Source: a virus
DNA: 23,155 bases
Virus record (IMG/VR): IMGVR_UViG_3300005518_000238
Coordinates: 1-23,155 of that record
Strand: one strand, 5' to 3'
The position numbers were made by a program, and so were the translations under genes. Under the pieces are notes generated by a model. It was not told the origin of the DNA. It saw nothing but the letters and a program-made list of their open reading frames with translations, and searched no databases. This document shows positions 1 through 8,261 of the stretch, piece after piece. Positions within the stretch are counted from its first letter, which is position 1. Every line of letters begins with the position of its first letter.

Positions 1-143
1 CAGGGTAGGGCGTAGGACGGGGTTCCCAGGGTAGGGCGTAGGACGGGGTTCCCAGGGTAGGGCGTAGGACGGGGTTCCCAGGGTAGGGCGTAGGACGGGG
101 TTCCCAGGGTAGGGCGTAGGACGGGGTTCCCAGGGTAGGGTGT
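1..143. repeat. Tandem array of a 26-bp G-rich repeat
   Basis: Five identical copies of a 26-bp unit begin at 1, 27, 53, 79 and 105. Each starts CAGGGTAGGGCGTAGG and ends GGGGTTCC. A sixth partial copy starting at 131 diverges after ten bases. The array runs off the left edge, so its true length is unknown. There are no unique spacers, so it is not a CRISPR array. The spaced G-runs could form a quadruplex. It may be an origin or packaging-related repeat, or a contig-end effect; the sequence does not decide. Confidence 0.9.
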
Positions 144-154
144 AGCCTACCCTG
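131..154. terminator. Hairpin made from the repeat motif
   Basis: CAGGGTAGG (131-139) is followed by a six-base loop and its exact reverse complement CCTACCCTG (146-154). The left arm is the start of the last tandem repeat. The hairpin lies ten bases beyond the stop codon of the minus-strand gene ending at 164, so a terminator role for that operon is likely, although no clear T-run follows on the minus strand. Confidence 0.5.
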
Positions 155-163
155 GCAGACATG

Positions 164-1021
164 CTAGGCTAGGGACATGAGAGCCGTTTCTACCTCAAGC
201 TGAGAATCTTGACAGGGTATGGCAATACCTAGCAGCGTCTCAGCTTGCGCGATCTTGCCGGCTACCACTTCATAGCTTTTCATAATGGCGTCGACGTTAG
301 GCGCCGTATAGGCGCATCGTTCTACAATCTTTACGAGCTGGCCAGAAAACTCTTGTGCTAGTTCCTGCGCTAGCGCTTGCCGGTTAGCGTGTGACATATC
401 AAGCGCAAGCGTCGACAAGGTCACCGTGCCGGCGCAGAGCACTCTATTGAGACACCGTTGCAAGCGCTTGACATACTCTAGGCCCGTATCATCCAGGATA
501 AGACTCAGGCCTGTCCAGAGTCCTACGGTATAAGGTTCTAGTAAGCGATCGCAGATCTTGCGCAAATCATTATCGTATAGGCGCGCTTGGCCATGGTCGA
601 CTAACATAGAAATGTCAAGATCATCGCACAGCTGGGCATACTCGCTTGCTCCAGACTCTCTGATTAACTCGGGTAGCGCGCTTGCGTGTGGTGCGTACAA
701 GCGCGCTATAAGCTGGGAATACTCTACAGTATCATCTCCGCAAGCCTGCACGTGGATTTGTACGTCCATACCTTTCTTTTTGGCGTTTTTTGGCGATTTT
801 GCTATCGCCTTGCACAAGCGGCCGGCCTGATCATAAAAGCGCTGATAGCGTAGCAGGGTATACGCTGCAGCTGCCCTACATGCGTCTGTTTTTGAGCGTA
901 TAGCTGGTACAATTTCTGCGATCTTGTCTTGTTGGCATAGCTCCAATACCGGCAAGTCTTCTGAGACGGTATCGCGCATCGCATAGCTTTCTTTGGTTAT
1001 TGATATCTTGAGCAAGTGCAT
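164..1021 (-). CDS. Hypothetical protein, last gene of the AAA+ operon
   Basis: A 285-residue protein of unknown function. I recognise no domain. It is largely predicted helical (Ala, Leu, Glu and Gln rich) with scattered cysteines that form no CxxC pair, and no signal peptide or membrane segment. A short Lys-rich stretch (SPKNAKKKG, about residues 77-85) is the only low-complexity feature. It is the third and last gene of a minus-strand set that begins with an AAA+ ATPase and a von Willebrand-like protein, so it may be an adaptor or substrate of that pair; this is inference from position only. AAGGA lies a suitable distance before the ATG at 1021. An in-frame ATG at residue 15 is an alternative start. 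A 28-bp palindrome separates it from the upstream gene. Confidence 0.75.
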   Translation of the reverse strand: MHLLKISITKESYAMRDTVSEDLPVLELCQQDKIAEIVPAIRSKTDACRAAAAYTLLRYQRFYDQAGRLCKAIAKSPKNAKKKGMDVQIHVQACGDDTVEYSQLIARLYAPHASALPELIRESGASEYAQLCDDLDISMLVDHGQARLYDNDLRKICDRLLEPYTVGLWTGLSLILDDTGLEYVKRLQRCLNRVLCAGTVTLSTLALDMSHANRQALAQELAQEFSGQLVKIVERCAYTAPNVDAIMKSYEVVAGKIAQAETLLGIAIPCQDSQLEVETALMSLA

Positions 1022-1036
1022 AGGGATATATCCTTG

Positions 1037-1064
1037 TAGGGCAGATCTCGCGAGATCTGCCCTA
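1037..1064. promoter_or_regulatory. 28-bp perfect palindrome between two minus-strand genes
   Basis: The left arm TAGGGCAGATCTCG (1037-1050) is followed directly by its exact reverse complement (1051-1064), with no loop. It fills most of the 50-base gap between two co-directional genes. It could be an operator for a dimeric repressor, or an RNA hairpin that lowers expression of the last gene. It has no adjacent T-run, so it is not a standard intrinsic terminator. Confidence 0.6.
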
Positions 1065-1071
1065 TACTGTG

Positions 1072-1977
1072 TTAACTGTTTAGCCGGGTTAATTGGGACT
1101 CAAGCCATACTCTGGCATGTTCAAGGGAGTCGATTTTGTCTTCTTGTACGGGTCCGATGTAGCAGGCAGTAGCCGGTATGCCTACATGGCTTGCAAGGGT
1201 ACTCTCTACCCATGTTTTGAGTGTATTTTTGTCTGCTGGAAAACCGTAACACGCGCTTATGGGCCCATGCTCTGGCTGTCCTATCTCGAACAAGCGGAAA
1301 CATATACGCCGACAAAACGCGGCAGACGTAGTCAGCGCCGTATTATGAATAGACCAGACGCTATCAGACGTAAGAAGCGGTATGCACAAGGTGCCAGTAG
1401 GGGAATTTTCATAGGCAGACAAGCTATGGTCGACACCATAGAGCGTTACGTTCCGGCCGGCCTGTTTGGCCAGAGAGACGAGCGTTAACGTTGCGGCCGT
1501 ATTCCAGGCTATATGCTCTGGCGTGATATAGTGGGAATAGGCAAGTGGTAAGACCACAATAATACGGCCTTGTACGCTACTGCGTGCGACGCGTACCGTA
1601 CGTCGCCATGCAGTAGAGAGTTGCCCTCGTAGTACCCTATGGGGATTGACTCTTGAACCTTGCCGCGTCCAGATCTGTTGACGTTTGACGCTAGACGCTT
1701 CTAAGCCGCATGCGTCTAAGTCTTCAGACAAGCGCGCAATACGTTCTACACGTTCGGGTAAATATGGCGCGTCAAAATGCCGACAGTAGCCTACAAAGTC
1801 TGATAAAGACTCTGCCCATTTTTTACTAGCCGGTATGCTTATGGCCTGATTTCTAAAAGACGGATTGCGCGTGCTATAGTCAACCCATTGTTGCGGATCT
1901 TGCCGGCTATGCGACGCGTCGATTGTATCAAGTGCATGCTCCAGGCTAGAATAGAAGACACACGGATCTTGCTGCAT
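1072..1977 (-). CDS. Degenerate von Willebrand/CobT-like partner of the AAA+ ATPase
   Basis: A 301-residue protein directly downstream (12-base gap) of a MoxR/CobS-like AAA+ gene. In bacteria and in some phages such ATPases are paired with a von Willebrand A or CobT-type protein that carries substrates to the ATPase. The central part fits that role: an Arg-rich segment (HRVLRGQLSTAWRRTVRVAR) precedes a hydrophobic strand (RIIVVLPLAY). A helix-rich stretch ending TLTLVSLAKQAGRNVTLYG follows, matching the strand-helix-strand start of a Rossmann-like vWA fold. The metal-binding DxSxS motif after the first strand is not present, so metal binding is doubtful. GGAG precedes the ATG at 1977. The assignment rests on gene pairing and fold pattern, not on a clear motif. 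Confidence 0.6.
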   Translation of the reverse strand: MQQDPCVFYSSLEHALDTIDASHSRQDPQQWVDYSTRNPSFRNQAISIPASKKWAESLSDFVGYCRHFDAPYLPERVERIARLSEDLDACGLEASSVKRQQIWTRQGSRVNPHRVLRGQLSTAWRRTVRVARSSVQGRIIVVLPLAYSHYITPEHIAWNTAATLTLVSLAKQAGRNVTLYGVDHSLSAYENSPTGTLCIPLLTSDSVWSIHNTALTTSAAFCRRICFRLFEIGQPEHGPISACYGFPADKNTLKTWVESTLASHVGIPATACYIGPVQEDKIDSLEHARVWLESQLTRLNS

Positions 1978-1989
1978 GGCATGTGCTCC

Positions 1990-3348
<1,359 letters not shown>

Positions 3349-3386
3349 TGCCTCGTATCCTCACGTGTTAGGCAGTGTTAAAAGAG

Positions 3387-3420
3387 ACCAGGCGCTTAGT
3401 CTGTCCACTAGGCGCCTGGT
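3387..3420 (-). terminator. Hairpin between hypothetical gene and AAA+ gene
   Basis: ACCAGGCGCTTAG (3387-3399) and CTAGGCGCCTGGT (3408-3420) pair over 13 positions with one G-U and an eight-base loop. It begins six bases beyond the stop of the minus-strand gene ending at 3427. On the minus strand the bases after the stem are CTCTTTTAACAC, a short T-run, so an intrinsic terminator or attenuator before the ATPase operon is likely. Confidence 0.65.
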
Positions 3421-3426
3421 ACGGTG

Positions 3427-3903
3427 TTAGGCCGGTTGTTTTTGGGTTGTGAGATATTTCCAGCCATTGGCATACCCTGCAGGCTGTTGCTCGCTTGTAC
3501 GTGCGGGGTGACTCACGGGGAGGAAACTAAACACCGCAAGCGCGCCGTAGGGCAGGCTATACATACGAGCATTCCAGAGTGCTACGCGCGTGGTACGATC
3601 TTTTTTTCCTGCACTACGCTCTTGCTCGGCTCGTCTGTCGAGTGTCCACACTATCCAAAATTGATGGCCAACTACCTCCGCAATACATTTTTCGCAGGTT
3701 AATTCTGATACCGTTTCTGTTGCACGTACGGGCATAAATACTGCGTCGTTACTGCTATACCGTCTTTGATGGCATAGTGGGAAATTTGAAAAAAGCGCGT
3801 CATTGGAGCGATCGCTCCAATGTGTGTCGAGTGTCCCAGGGTAGACATTCCAATGTACTTTCAAGCTATTCATTTTGCGTGTTTCCCCATTATTGCTGTG
3901 CAT
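3427..3903 (-). CDS. Hypothetical protein with a Cys pair
   Basis: A 158-residue protein of unknown function and the first gene of the minus-strand side. The visible features are a central TCEKC pair with an upstream Cys (PLCHQRRY) and nearby His residues, which could form one zinc site, plus aromatic-rich segments such as HQFWIVWTLDRR. There is no membrane segment or signal peptide. The start at 3903 has GGAT eight bases upstream; an in-frame ATG at residue 11 (3873) is an alternative. A terminator-like hairpin directly follows the stop codon, so this gene may be transcribed separately from the ATPase set, or at a higher level. Confidence 0.65.
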   Translation of the reverse strand: MHSNNGETRKMNSLKVHWNVYPGTLDTHWSDRSNDALFSNFPLCHQRRYSSNDAVFMPVRATETVSELTCEKCIAEVVGHQFWIVWTLDRRAEQERSAGKKDRTTRVALWNARMYSLPYGALAVFSFLPVSHPARTSEQQPAGYANGWKYLTTQKQPA

Positions 3904-3956
3904 ATTACGCTATCCTATAGGCTAAAACGTTCTACATTTCACATTACACTACACTA

Positions 3957-3975
3957 CATGTATTATTATTACATG
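3957..3975. promoter_or_regulatory. Inverted repeat upstream of the minus-strand genes
   Basis: CATGTA (3957-3962) and TACATG (3970-3975) flank a seven-base AT spacer. The site lies about 55 bases upstream of the ATG at 3903, where a promoter operator would be expected. Confidence 0.4.
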
Positions 3976-4186
3976 CCAGACAAGACCATGCCAACATTTT
4001 TTTACAAGCAATATGGCCATAAGATGATTTTTATGTCGCGCGTATACGTGAGACGGACAGCAGACTCTCAAGTGCTCGGAGCAATACCGTAGGCCAGAGA
4101 TAAAGCAGGCGCTTAGGTCAAAAAGAACATACAAGGCGACAGGAGGGTTCAAAAAAAAGCAAGCGGCGCTTTCGACGGTTCCTTAT

Positions 4187-4202
4187 TGATAATGGGTTAT
4201 CA
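4187..4202. promoter_or_regulatory. Operator-like inverted repeat, TGATAA-N4-TTATCA
   Basis: TGATAA and TTATCA are separated by TGGG. The GATAA/TTATC half-site recurs in inverted orientation at 4328-4346, and a single half-site TTATCA lies near 4516. This suggests several sites for one DNA-binding protein. Confidence 0.45.
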
Positions 4203-4314
4203 TCTCATAGCATGCGCCCGCTGTACTCTGCCCTGGTAAGAGAGTTTTCTTTTAGTCTCATGCCCACTTGTGCAGTATAAAAGCGCGTAGGAACGTGTTT
4301 TCAAGCACTTACAG

Positions 4315-4366
4315 TATGTTACCCCTATGTTATCACTTTGATAACAGTTCCATTGTTATGTTACCC
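4315..4366. promoter_or_regulatory. Compound site: TGTTATC-N5-GATAACA flanked by direct repeats
   Basis: A perfect 7-bp inverted repeat, TGTTATC ACTTT GATAACA (4328-4346), sits between two copies of TATGTTACCC (4315-4324 and 4357-4366). The nested symmetry is typical of a repressor operator with flanking half-sites. Confidence 0.5.
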
Positions 4367-4560
4367 TTGTGCCAAACTTAGTCGGACTGGCTTAGAAAGG
4401 TTACATACTCATGAGTCTACACTCTTTGGTATACGCTGTTATATATAGAGTTACCGCTCTATCATCCTATCTTATTGGACTTCGTTATACTCTCACGAAG
4501 TTTACATAATTAATGTTATCAGAAGTTGTCTACCAAACGTACGCGCGATACTTCAAGATT

Positions 4561-4592
4561 CGAGAGAGGGAGGGATATCCCTCCCTCTCTCG
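4561..4592. terminator. 32-bp perfect palindrome
   Basis: CGAGAGAGGGAGGGAT (4561-4576) is followed without a loop by its exact reverse complement (4577-4592). As RNA it would be a very strong hairpin. It sits at the border between the AT-rich and G-rich halves of the control region. No T-run follows on either strand, so a terminator, a recombination or protein-binding site, or an origin structure all remain possible. Confidence 0.6.
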
Positions 4593-4739
4593 ATGCCGGC
4601 CTAGCTTCGCTTCGCTGGCCATGCTGCACGTTTGCGCAGGAACAGACGCCAGGAATTTGACACCCATAGGGGCTCCACGGCTGGGAGGTTCTAAGGCAAA
4701 CGCCTCAGCCCCGTCTGAGCGCGCCCCCTGCGTGTACAT

Positions 4740-4794
4740 ATAGCGTGAGGGTCCCCTATGGTGTGAGGGTGCTCCATCGCCTATGGCGTGAGGG
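4740..4794. repeat. Short direct repeats (GTGAGGG units)
   Basis: CCTATGGTGTGAGGG (4755-4769) recurs 25 bp later as CCTATGGCGTGAGGG (4780-4794), and a shorter relative, ATAGCGTGAGGG, is at 4740-4751. Iteron-like direct repeats near a replication-type winged-helix gene could mark an origin, but three short imperfect copies are weak evidence. Confidence 0.4.
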
Positions 4795-5019
4795 GGTACG
4801 CGGGGGTGCGGGGTTCCCTCCTGGTGGGGGCATGGGGTGACGCGCGGGGGGTGGGGGCTCCAGGCGCCTGGTGGTCGGTGGTCGGGTCTCCTCCGTAGGA
4901 ATATGGGGATACGCGGGCGGAGGAGAGCGTCCATCTGGGGACACTGAGAAGATAGAGAGAGAAGGGACAGTGTTTTGCGCGAGGTTTTCTGCTGGCATGC
5001 CGCGTGAGTTTTTGGTATA

Positions 5020-5041
5020 TAGACCAACTATAGTTGGTCTA
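5020..5041. promoter_or_regulatory. 22-bp perfect palindrome upstream of the first rightward gene
   Basis: The left arm TAGACCAACTA (5020-5030) is followed directly by its reverse complement (5031-5041). It lies about 105 bases upstream of the GTG at 5147, a suitable place for an operator controlling the long rightward operon. Confidence 0.55.
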
Positions 5042-5146
5042 GAGCCCTAGAAGTGTGAGAGGGAGAGAGTCCTGGAACAGGGCAAGGCGCCACAGGCACG
5101 CGGTACGCGGCTGTCACGGCGCAAGGGGGCAGAGGAATGGGTCTGG

Positions 5147-5473
5147 GTGTTTCAGCAGCGCTTACGGGTGCTCGCCTGTGATCGTCGGCTCAAGGGGGCA
5201 CACTGGCGCATACTGGCGTATGTCCTGAGTTGTGCGACGTATGCGCAGGATATCCGGCTCAGGCACCGGGAGATTGCCGAGGCGTTGACGATGGATGCGG
5301 CTGATGTCACCAGGCGGCTCCAGGATCTGGCGGTGTTTGGGATTGTCGCCCGGGTGGAGACGCATCGCTATCCGCCGACGTACCGGCTGAACTCGCAGTA
5401 TATCTACAAGGGGCGTGGCGAGCGCTTAGAGCAGCGCCGGGCCTATCAGGGGAAGGAGCGTCGGCGTGGCTGA
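5147..5473 (+). CDS. Winged-helix DNA-binding protein (replication or regulator type)
   Basis: A 108-residue protein, counted from GTG at 5147. A helix-turn-helix with wing is visible: LKGAHWRILAYVLSCATYAQ, then LRHREIAEALTMDAADVTRRLQDL (about residues 38-61), then FGIVAR and a strand pair ending PPTYRLNSQYIYKG. This is the pattern of RepL-like or MarR-like winged helices, in which a REIAEAL helix precedes the recognition helix. As first gene of the rightward operon it may be a replication initiator or operon regulator. The reading frame stays open upstream to 5051 and encodes a basic segment that looks coding (RLSRRKGAEEWVWVF). A CTG at 5072 with GGGAGAGAG before it is a possible earlier, non-canonical start. 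Confidence 0.75.
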   Translation: MFQQRLRVLACDRRLKGAHWRILAYVLSCATYAQDIRLRHREIAEALTMDAADVTRRLQDLAVFGIVARVETHRYPPTYRLNSQYIYKGRGERLEQRRAYQGKERRRG

Positions 5474-5819
5474 GCCAGAACCCGTGCCAGAGCCAGAGCC
5501 AGACACCGGGCCGCAGCCCGTCTGGGTGCAGCTCCTTCCTGCCAAACCCAACCAGATGTTCAGCGCGGAGGTGACGCGGGCGGTGGTGTTCTTGCGCTAC
5601 TCGCAGGCGGTGCCCTGTGCCGAGTGTGGCAAGCGCTCGAAGTATCACTGGACGATGCTGCTGTCGTTTGCGGCGCACAGGATGGCGCCTGGGATGTTCA
5701 CCCTGGCGGAGTCGGGGCAGGTGCATATACCGCTGGCGCCGGTCTGCCGGGATCACCTGCTCCTTCCAACCGCGCTGCCCCCTGTGCCAGCGAAGCCCAG
5801 AGGGAAAAGACGTGCCTGA
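5466..5819 (+). CDS. Small Pro/Glu-rich protein with zinc-binding cysteines
   Basis: A 117-residue protein starting at GTG 5466, overlapping the previous gene by eight bases. It begins with a Pro-Glu tract (AEPEPVPEPEPDTGPQP). The body holds CAECGKRSKYHW (about residues 51-62) and a further C/H pair (VCRDH, about 93-97), a likely single zinc site. It ends in a basic tail (KPRGKRRA). Function unknown. The Pro-Glu linker resembles the one in the AAA+ ATPase, which may be coincidence. Confidence 0.7.
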   Translation: MAEPEPVPEPEPDTGPQPVWVQLLPAKPNQMFSAEVTRAVVFLRYSQAVPCAECGKRSKYHWTMLLSFAAHRMAPGMFTLAESGQVHIPLAPVCRDHLLLPTALPPVPAKPRGKRRA

Positions 5820-6006
5820 GCCTGAGGCGTCATTCGATCTGCATCGCTACGTGCAGACGTTGCTCGTGAGCACTGAGCAAGCGCTCAATGCCCTGACCCA
5901 TCTGCGCCAGGACCTGGACGTGCTGATTGGTCAGACGGCGCTGCAGCGTTCGCACCTGGAGGTGTTGCAAGCGATGCTGGAGAGCCAAGCGAGGAGGAGC
6001 CCGTGA
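5812..6006 (+). CDS. Small helical protein
   Basis: A 64-residue protein. It starts at GTG 5812, which has AGAGGGAAAAG upstream and overlaps the stop of the preceding gene by eight bases. The frame is open further upstream, but that part lies inside the preceding gene and reads unlike protein. The product is almost all amphipathic helix with leucine spacing (ALTHLRQDLDVLIGQTALQR), consistent with a short coiled coil that could oligomerise. Function unknown. Confidence 0.65.
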   Translation: MPEPEASFDLHRYVQTLLVSTEQALNALTHLRQDLDVLIGQTALQRSHLEVLQAMLESQARRSP

Positions 6007-6404
6007 CGGAAGAGGAAGCCCTGGAGGAGCTGAATCGTTTCATGACGGAGACGTTTCCGCATTATGTGCTGGACGGCCATACGCCGGTCAAGGCGACGGA
6101 TTTCCTGTCCTTCATGGCGTGGTATGAGCAAGCCGATCGTCACGTCGCCCATGACTTTGGGGAGGGCTGGGAACTCTCGACGGTTTTTCTCGGGGTCGCG
6201 GTGCACCATCCCCGTGACATGCAGGATGTGTTGCCGCCGCTGTTTGAGACGGCGTTGTTCGGGGAGGGCGCGGACACGAATGTGCTGGAGCGCTACGACA
6301 CCTGGGAGGACGCAGAGCATGGGCATGCGCAGTTTCTGCGTGGGTTGACCGTCCCGAAGGAGCCATACACGATGACGCCAAGGATACGCCGTGGACGGGG
6401 ATGA
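6003..6404 (+). CDS. Hypothetical acidic protein
   Basis: A 133-residue acidic protein of unknown function. The GTG at 6003 overlaps the previous stop codon (GTGA) and has a strong GAGGAGGAG site upstream, which fixes the start. It is rich in Trp, Phe, Asp and Glu (for example FLSFMAWYEQADRHVAHDF), with no Cys pair and no membrane segment. It is translationally coupled on both sides, so it is probably produced together with its neighbours. Confidence 0.7.
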   Translation: MTEEEALEELNRFMTETFPHYVLDGHTPVKATDFLSFMAWYEQADRHVAHDFGEGWELSTVFLGVAVHHPRDMQDVLPPLFETALFGEGADTNVLERYDTWEDAEHGHAQFLRGLTVPKEPYTMTPRIRRGRG

Positions 6405-6993
6405 CGCGGGCAAGCAACTCTTCCCGGATGCCGAGTGGTTCGCCCTCTGGCAGACCGGCGCGCTGGCGCGCTTTCTGCCGAAACGAGGCCAGCGCGGGGA
6501 TCCGGCGCCGGTCCTGGAAGTGCACCATCACGACAAGGACGGCGCGCGGGCCATCGGGCTCATGCTGCTGGCCATCGAGGGCTGGAACGATATCCAGGTG
6601 CGGCGCCAGGTCTTGCAGAATATCGGGATCAAATGGGCCACCGAGGGCTGGCAGGTGCTGGCCCTGGTCTTTGCCTCCTGTGCCTGGGCGCGGGCATTTA
6701 CGCCGGCAGAACGCGCTGCCCGTGGCAACCGTCTGGTAGAGACCTACGACGATAAGCGCGAAGTCATGATGGTGCAGGGCTCGACGCTCGATAACCGCAT
6801 GGCCTGCGCGCAGGCCGAGATCCTGCGCGACAAAGTCGGACGGGTGCGGGCCACCACGCCGTGGGATGTGCGTCACCAGGGACAGATGTGGCATCTGGAC
6901 TTTGCGACCCTGGACGTCGCCTGGGAAGCGTATGTGCGCACGGTCCATGCCATGCAGGGCGGCATGCCGGATCTCAGTGAGGTGCACTGCTGA
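6391..6993 (+). CDS. Hypothetical protein
   Basis: A 200-residue protein starting at GTG 6391, with AAGGAT six bases upstream, overlapping the previous gene by 14 bases. No known motif is recognised. The N-terminal half holds a His-Asp cluster (EVHHHDKDGARAIGLMLLAIEGW) and a Trp/Ala-rich helical stretch (VLALVFASCAWARAF). The C-terminal half is mixed helix and strand and ends with the ATGA overlap to the next gene. The long antisense frame here (6112-6987) is a GC-composition shadow. Confidence 0.7.
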   Translation: MDGDDAGKQLFPDAEWFALWQTGALARFLPKRGQRGDPAPVLEVHHHDKDGARAIGLMLLAIEGWNDIQVRRQVLQNIGIKWATEGWQVLALVFASCAWARAFTPAERAARGNRLVETYDDKREVMMVQGSTLDNRMACAQAEILRDKVGRVRATTPWDVRHQGQMWHLDFATLDVAWEAYVRTVHAMQGGMPDLSEVHC

Positions 6994-7538
6994 TGACGCC
7001 AGAACAGGATCTGCGCCAGCACCTGGAAGACGTGGACCGCCTGCGACTGCAGCGCGGCTGGGTCTATAGCTCGCCGCAGCGCTTTGTCCTGACGCACGGG
7101 GTGACCGGCGCGCCGCATCCGGTGCCGCCTGGTATGTGGCAAGGCCGACCTCGGTGCTGCTTTGACAACGCCATTACCGTGGCGATGCTCTACGATATCC
7201 CGTACATCGAGGGCTACGCCTTGCTGGGGCTGGACGGCCAGACCCTTGCCCTGCACCACGCCTGGAACCTCGACGCGCACGGCCGCGTCATTGACGTCAC
7301 CTGGCATCCGTATGTCGGGCTGGCGTATCTGGGCGTACAGTTTGCTCCTGAGCGTGCTGACGAGGCCACCTGGAACTTTGATGGGACGATCTTAGAAGAC
7401 GACAAGCGGCGCTATCCGCTGCTGCGCGAACCCTGGCACGGCGAGCCGCCAGGTGTGGTCTGGCCGCACTCCCCGCGCTTAGACAGGATCCGGCGCATGA
7501 AACGGCGCCTGCTTGGGCAGGAGGTGTGCCATGACTGA
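6993..7538 (+). CDS. Cys-His hydrolase-like protein (papain/transglutaminase pattern)
   Basis: A 181-residue protein starting at ATG 6993, which overlaps the previous stop (TGATG) and has GAGGTG upstream. The order of motifs suggests a cysteine hydrolase-type fold: RCCFDNAI (Cys56) starting a helix, then YIEGYALLG strands, then HHAWNLD (His89) and VIDVTWHP (Asp101). Cys, then His-x-Trp, then Asp is the catalytic order in papain-like and transglutaminase-like folds. A second gene in this operon (8769-9215) has the same layout. Substrate and activity are unknown, and the pattern could equally be a non-enzymatic relative. Confidence 0.65.
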   Translation: MTPEQDLRQHLEDVDRLRLQRGWVYSSPQRFVLTHGVTGAPHPVPPGMWQGRPRCCFDNAITVAMLYDIPYIEGYALLGLDGQTLALHHAWNLDAHGRVIDVTWHPYVGLAYLGVQFAPERADEATWNFDGTILEDDKRRYPLLREPWHGEPPGVVWPHSPRLDRIRRMKRRLLGQEVCHD

Positions 7539-7830
7539 TGCCCCCACCCCTGGCCAGGTCGCGTACGCGGCGTATTGCGAAACCCGTGATCCGTGGTGGC
7601 ATCCAGACTTCACACTCCTTCCACCAGAAGCGCAACACTGTTGGGAAGTCGCCGCGCAGGCCGTGCTGACGTGGAAGCCGGCGCCTGCCGTGGTCCATAG
7701 ACTCAGGGCAGGGGTGCCGCTCTGTGGCTTTTCGCGTGAAGCGCCCGTGCATTGGCCAGCGGGCCATCGCTGGAGTGCGTTTCAGGCCGACATCACCTGC
7801 CCAACCTGTCAGGAGGTGTCTCATGGCTGA
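7531..7830 (+). CDS. Small zinc-binding protein
   Basis: A 99-residue protein. ATG 7531 has CAGGAGGTG directly upstream and overlaps the previous stop by eight bases, so this start is secure. It carries a C-terminal CPTC pair (about residues 91-94), preceded by a Cys (VPLCGF) and His residues (HWPAGHRW) that could complete a zinc site. The N-terminal half is Trp/Pro-rich (ETRDPWWHPDF). Function unknown. Confidence 0.7.
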   Translation: MTDAPTPGQVAYAAYCETRDPWWHPDFTLLPPEAQHCWEVAAQAVLTWKPAPAVVHRLRAGVPLCGFSREAPVHWPAGHRWSAFQADITCPTCQEVSHG

Positions 7831-8095
7831 CACGGCGGCGTGCCCGTCCTGCCAGGCGAAGCTGGTCGCGCATGTCGCCCTGCCGTGGGGCGACGGGGCG
7901 CAGCGCCTTCCTGCGGCGCCGTGGATCTGCTCGCACTGTGCGGCCTTGGGGATAATCGAGCTTGAGACGGGCATGATTACGCTGGTGCCTGACGATGCCT
8001 GGAAGCCCGTGCAGGAGCGCAATCCCGTCCTCTGGCAGGATATTGTGCAGGCGCGGGCGCTGATTCTGGCGCAGGGAGGCCCCCATGACGCTTAA
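7823..8095 (+). CDS. Zinc-ribbon protein
   Basis: A 90-residue protein starting at ATG 7823, with AGGAGGTGT upstream and an eight-base overlap with the previous stop. Two clear knuckles, CPSC (residues 7-10) and CSHC (about 36-39), are spaced as in a four-Cys zinc ribbon. The rest is a helical tail (LWQDIVQARALILAQGG). Zinc ribbons of this size usually bind nucleic acid or protein partners; no partner can be inferred here. Confidence 0.75.
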   Translation: MADTAACPSCQAKLVAHVALPWGDGAQRLPAAPWICSHCAALGIIELETGMITLVPDDAWKPVQERNPVLWQDIVQARALILAQGGPHDA

Positions 8096-8261
8096 TGGCC
8101 AGGTGCGCGTGCTCACGCCGGACAGCTGGCAGCATACCCATACGTGTTATACGTGCCAGGACGACTTCCACTGCGAGTGGCTGTACTGCAAAGACCAGAT
8201 CAACCGGAATTGCGTCTCCTGCATCAGGGCCATGCAGCCCGCGCGGGAGGACACACGATGA
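8085..8261 (+). CDS. 58-residue cysteine-rich microprotein
   Basis: A 58-residue protein from ATG 8085, preceded by CAGGGAGG and overlapping the previous gene by 11 bases. The next gene overlaps its stop as ATGA. It is very Cys-rich: HTCYTC, FHCEW, LYCK and NCVSC give about six cysteines plus His, enough for one or two zinc sites. Its tight fit between neighbours, with good ribosome sites on both sides, makes it credible despite its size. Confidence 0.65.
   Translation: MTLNGQVRVLTPDSWQHTHTCYTCQDDFHCEWLYCKDQINRNCVSCIRAMQPAREDTR

Larger units (their letters stand above)
3904..5146. promoter_or_regulatory. Non-coding control region between divergent modules
   Basis: About 1.2 kb without a convincing gene separates the minus-strand ATPase module from the plus-strand module. 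The left half (3904-4550) is AT-rich and holds several inverted repeats of repressor-operator size. The right half (4560-5040) is G-rich on the plus strand, with a 32-bp palindrome, short direct repeats and a 22-bp palindrome. Divergent promoters, and possibly an origin, are expected here by layout. I could not pick a -35/-10 pair with confidence. Confidence 0.55.

Noticed and set aside
1-143. CRISPR array
   Set aside because: Copies are directly adjacent with no unique spacers, and no cas gene is in view.
4146-4153. tRNA T-loop-like GGTTCAAA
   Set aside because: No T-stem, anticodon stem or acceptor stem pairs around it.
4530-5027. 165-residue minus-strand reading frame in the control region
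   Set aside because: The product is Pro/His/Arg low-complexity from G-rich DNA, crosses a 32-bp palindrome and has no ribosome site.
6112-6987. Long antisense frame opposite head-operon genes (also 7297-8022, 12982-13638, 16771-17667, 19172-20008)
   Set aside because: These are GC-rich shadow frames with Arg/His/Pro/Gly-rich products, lying fully opposite genes with good ribosome sites and coding patterns.
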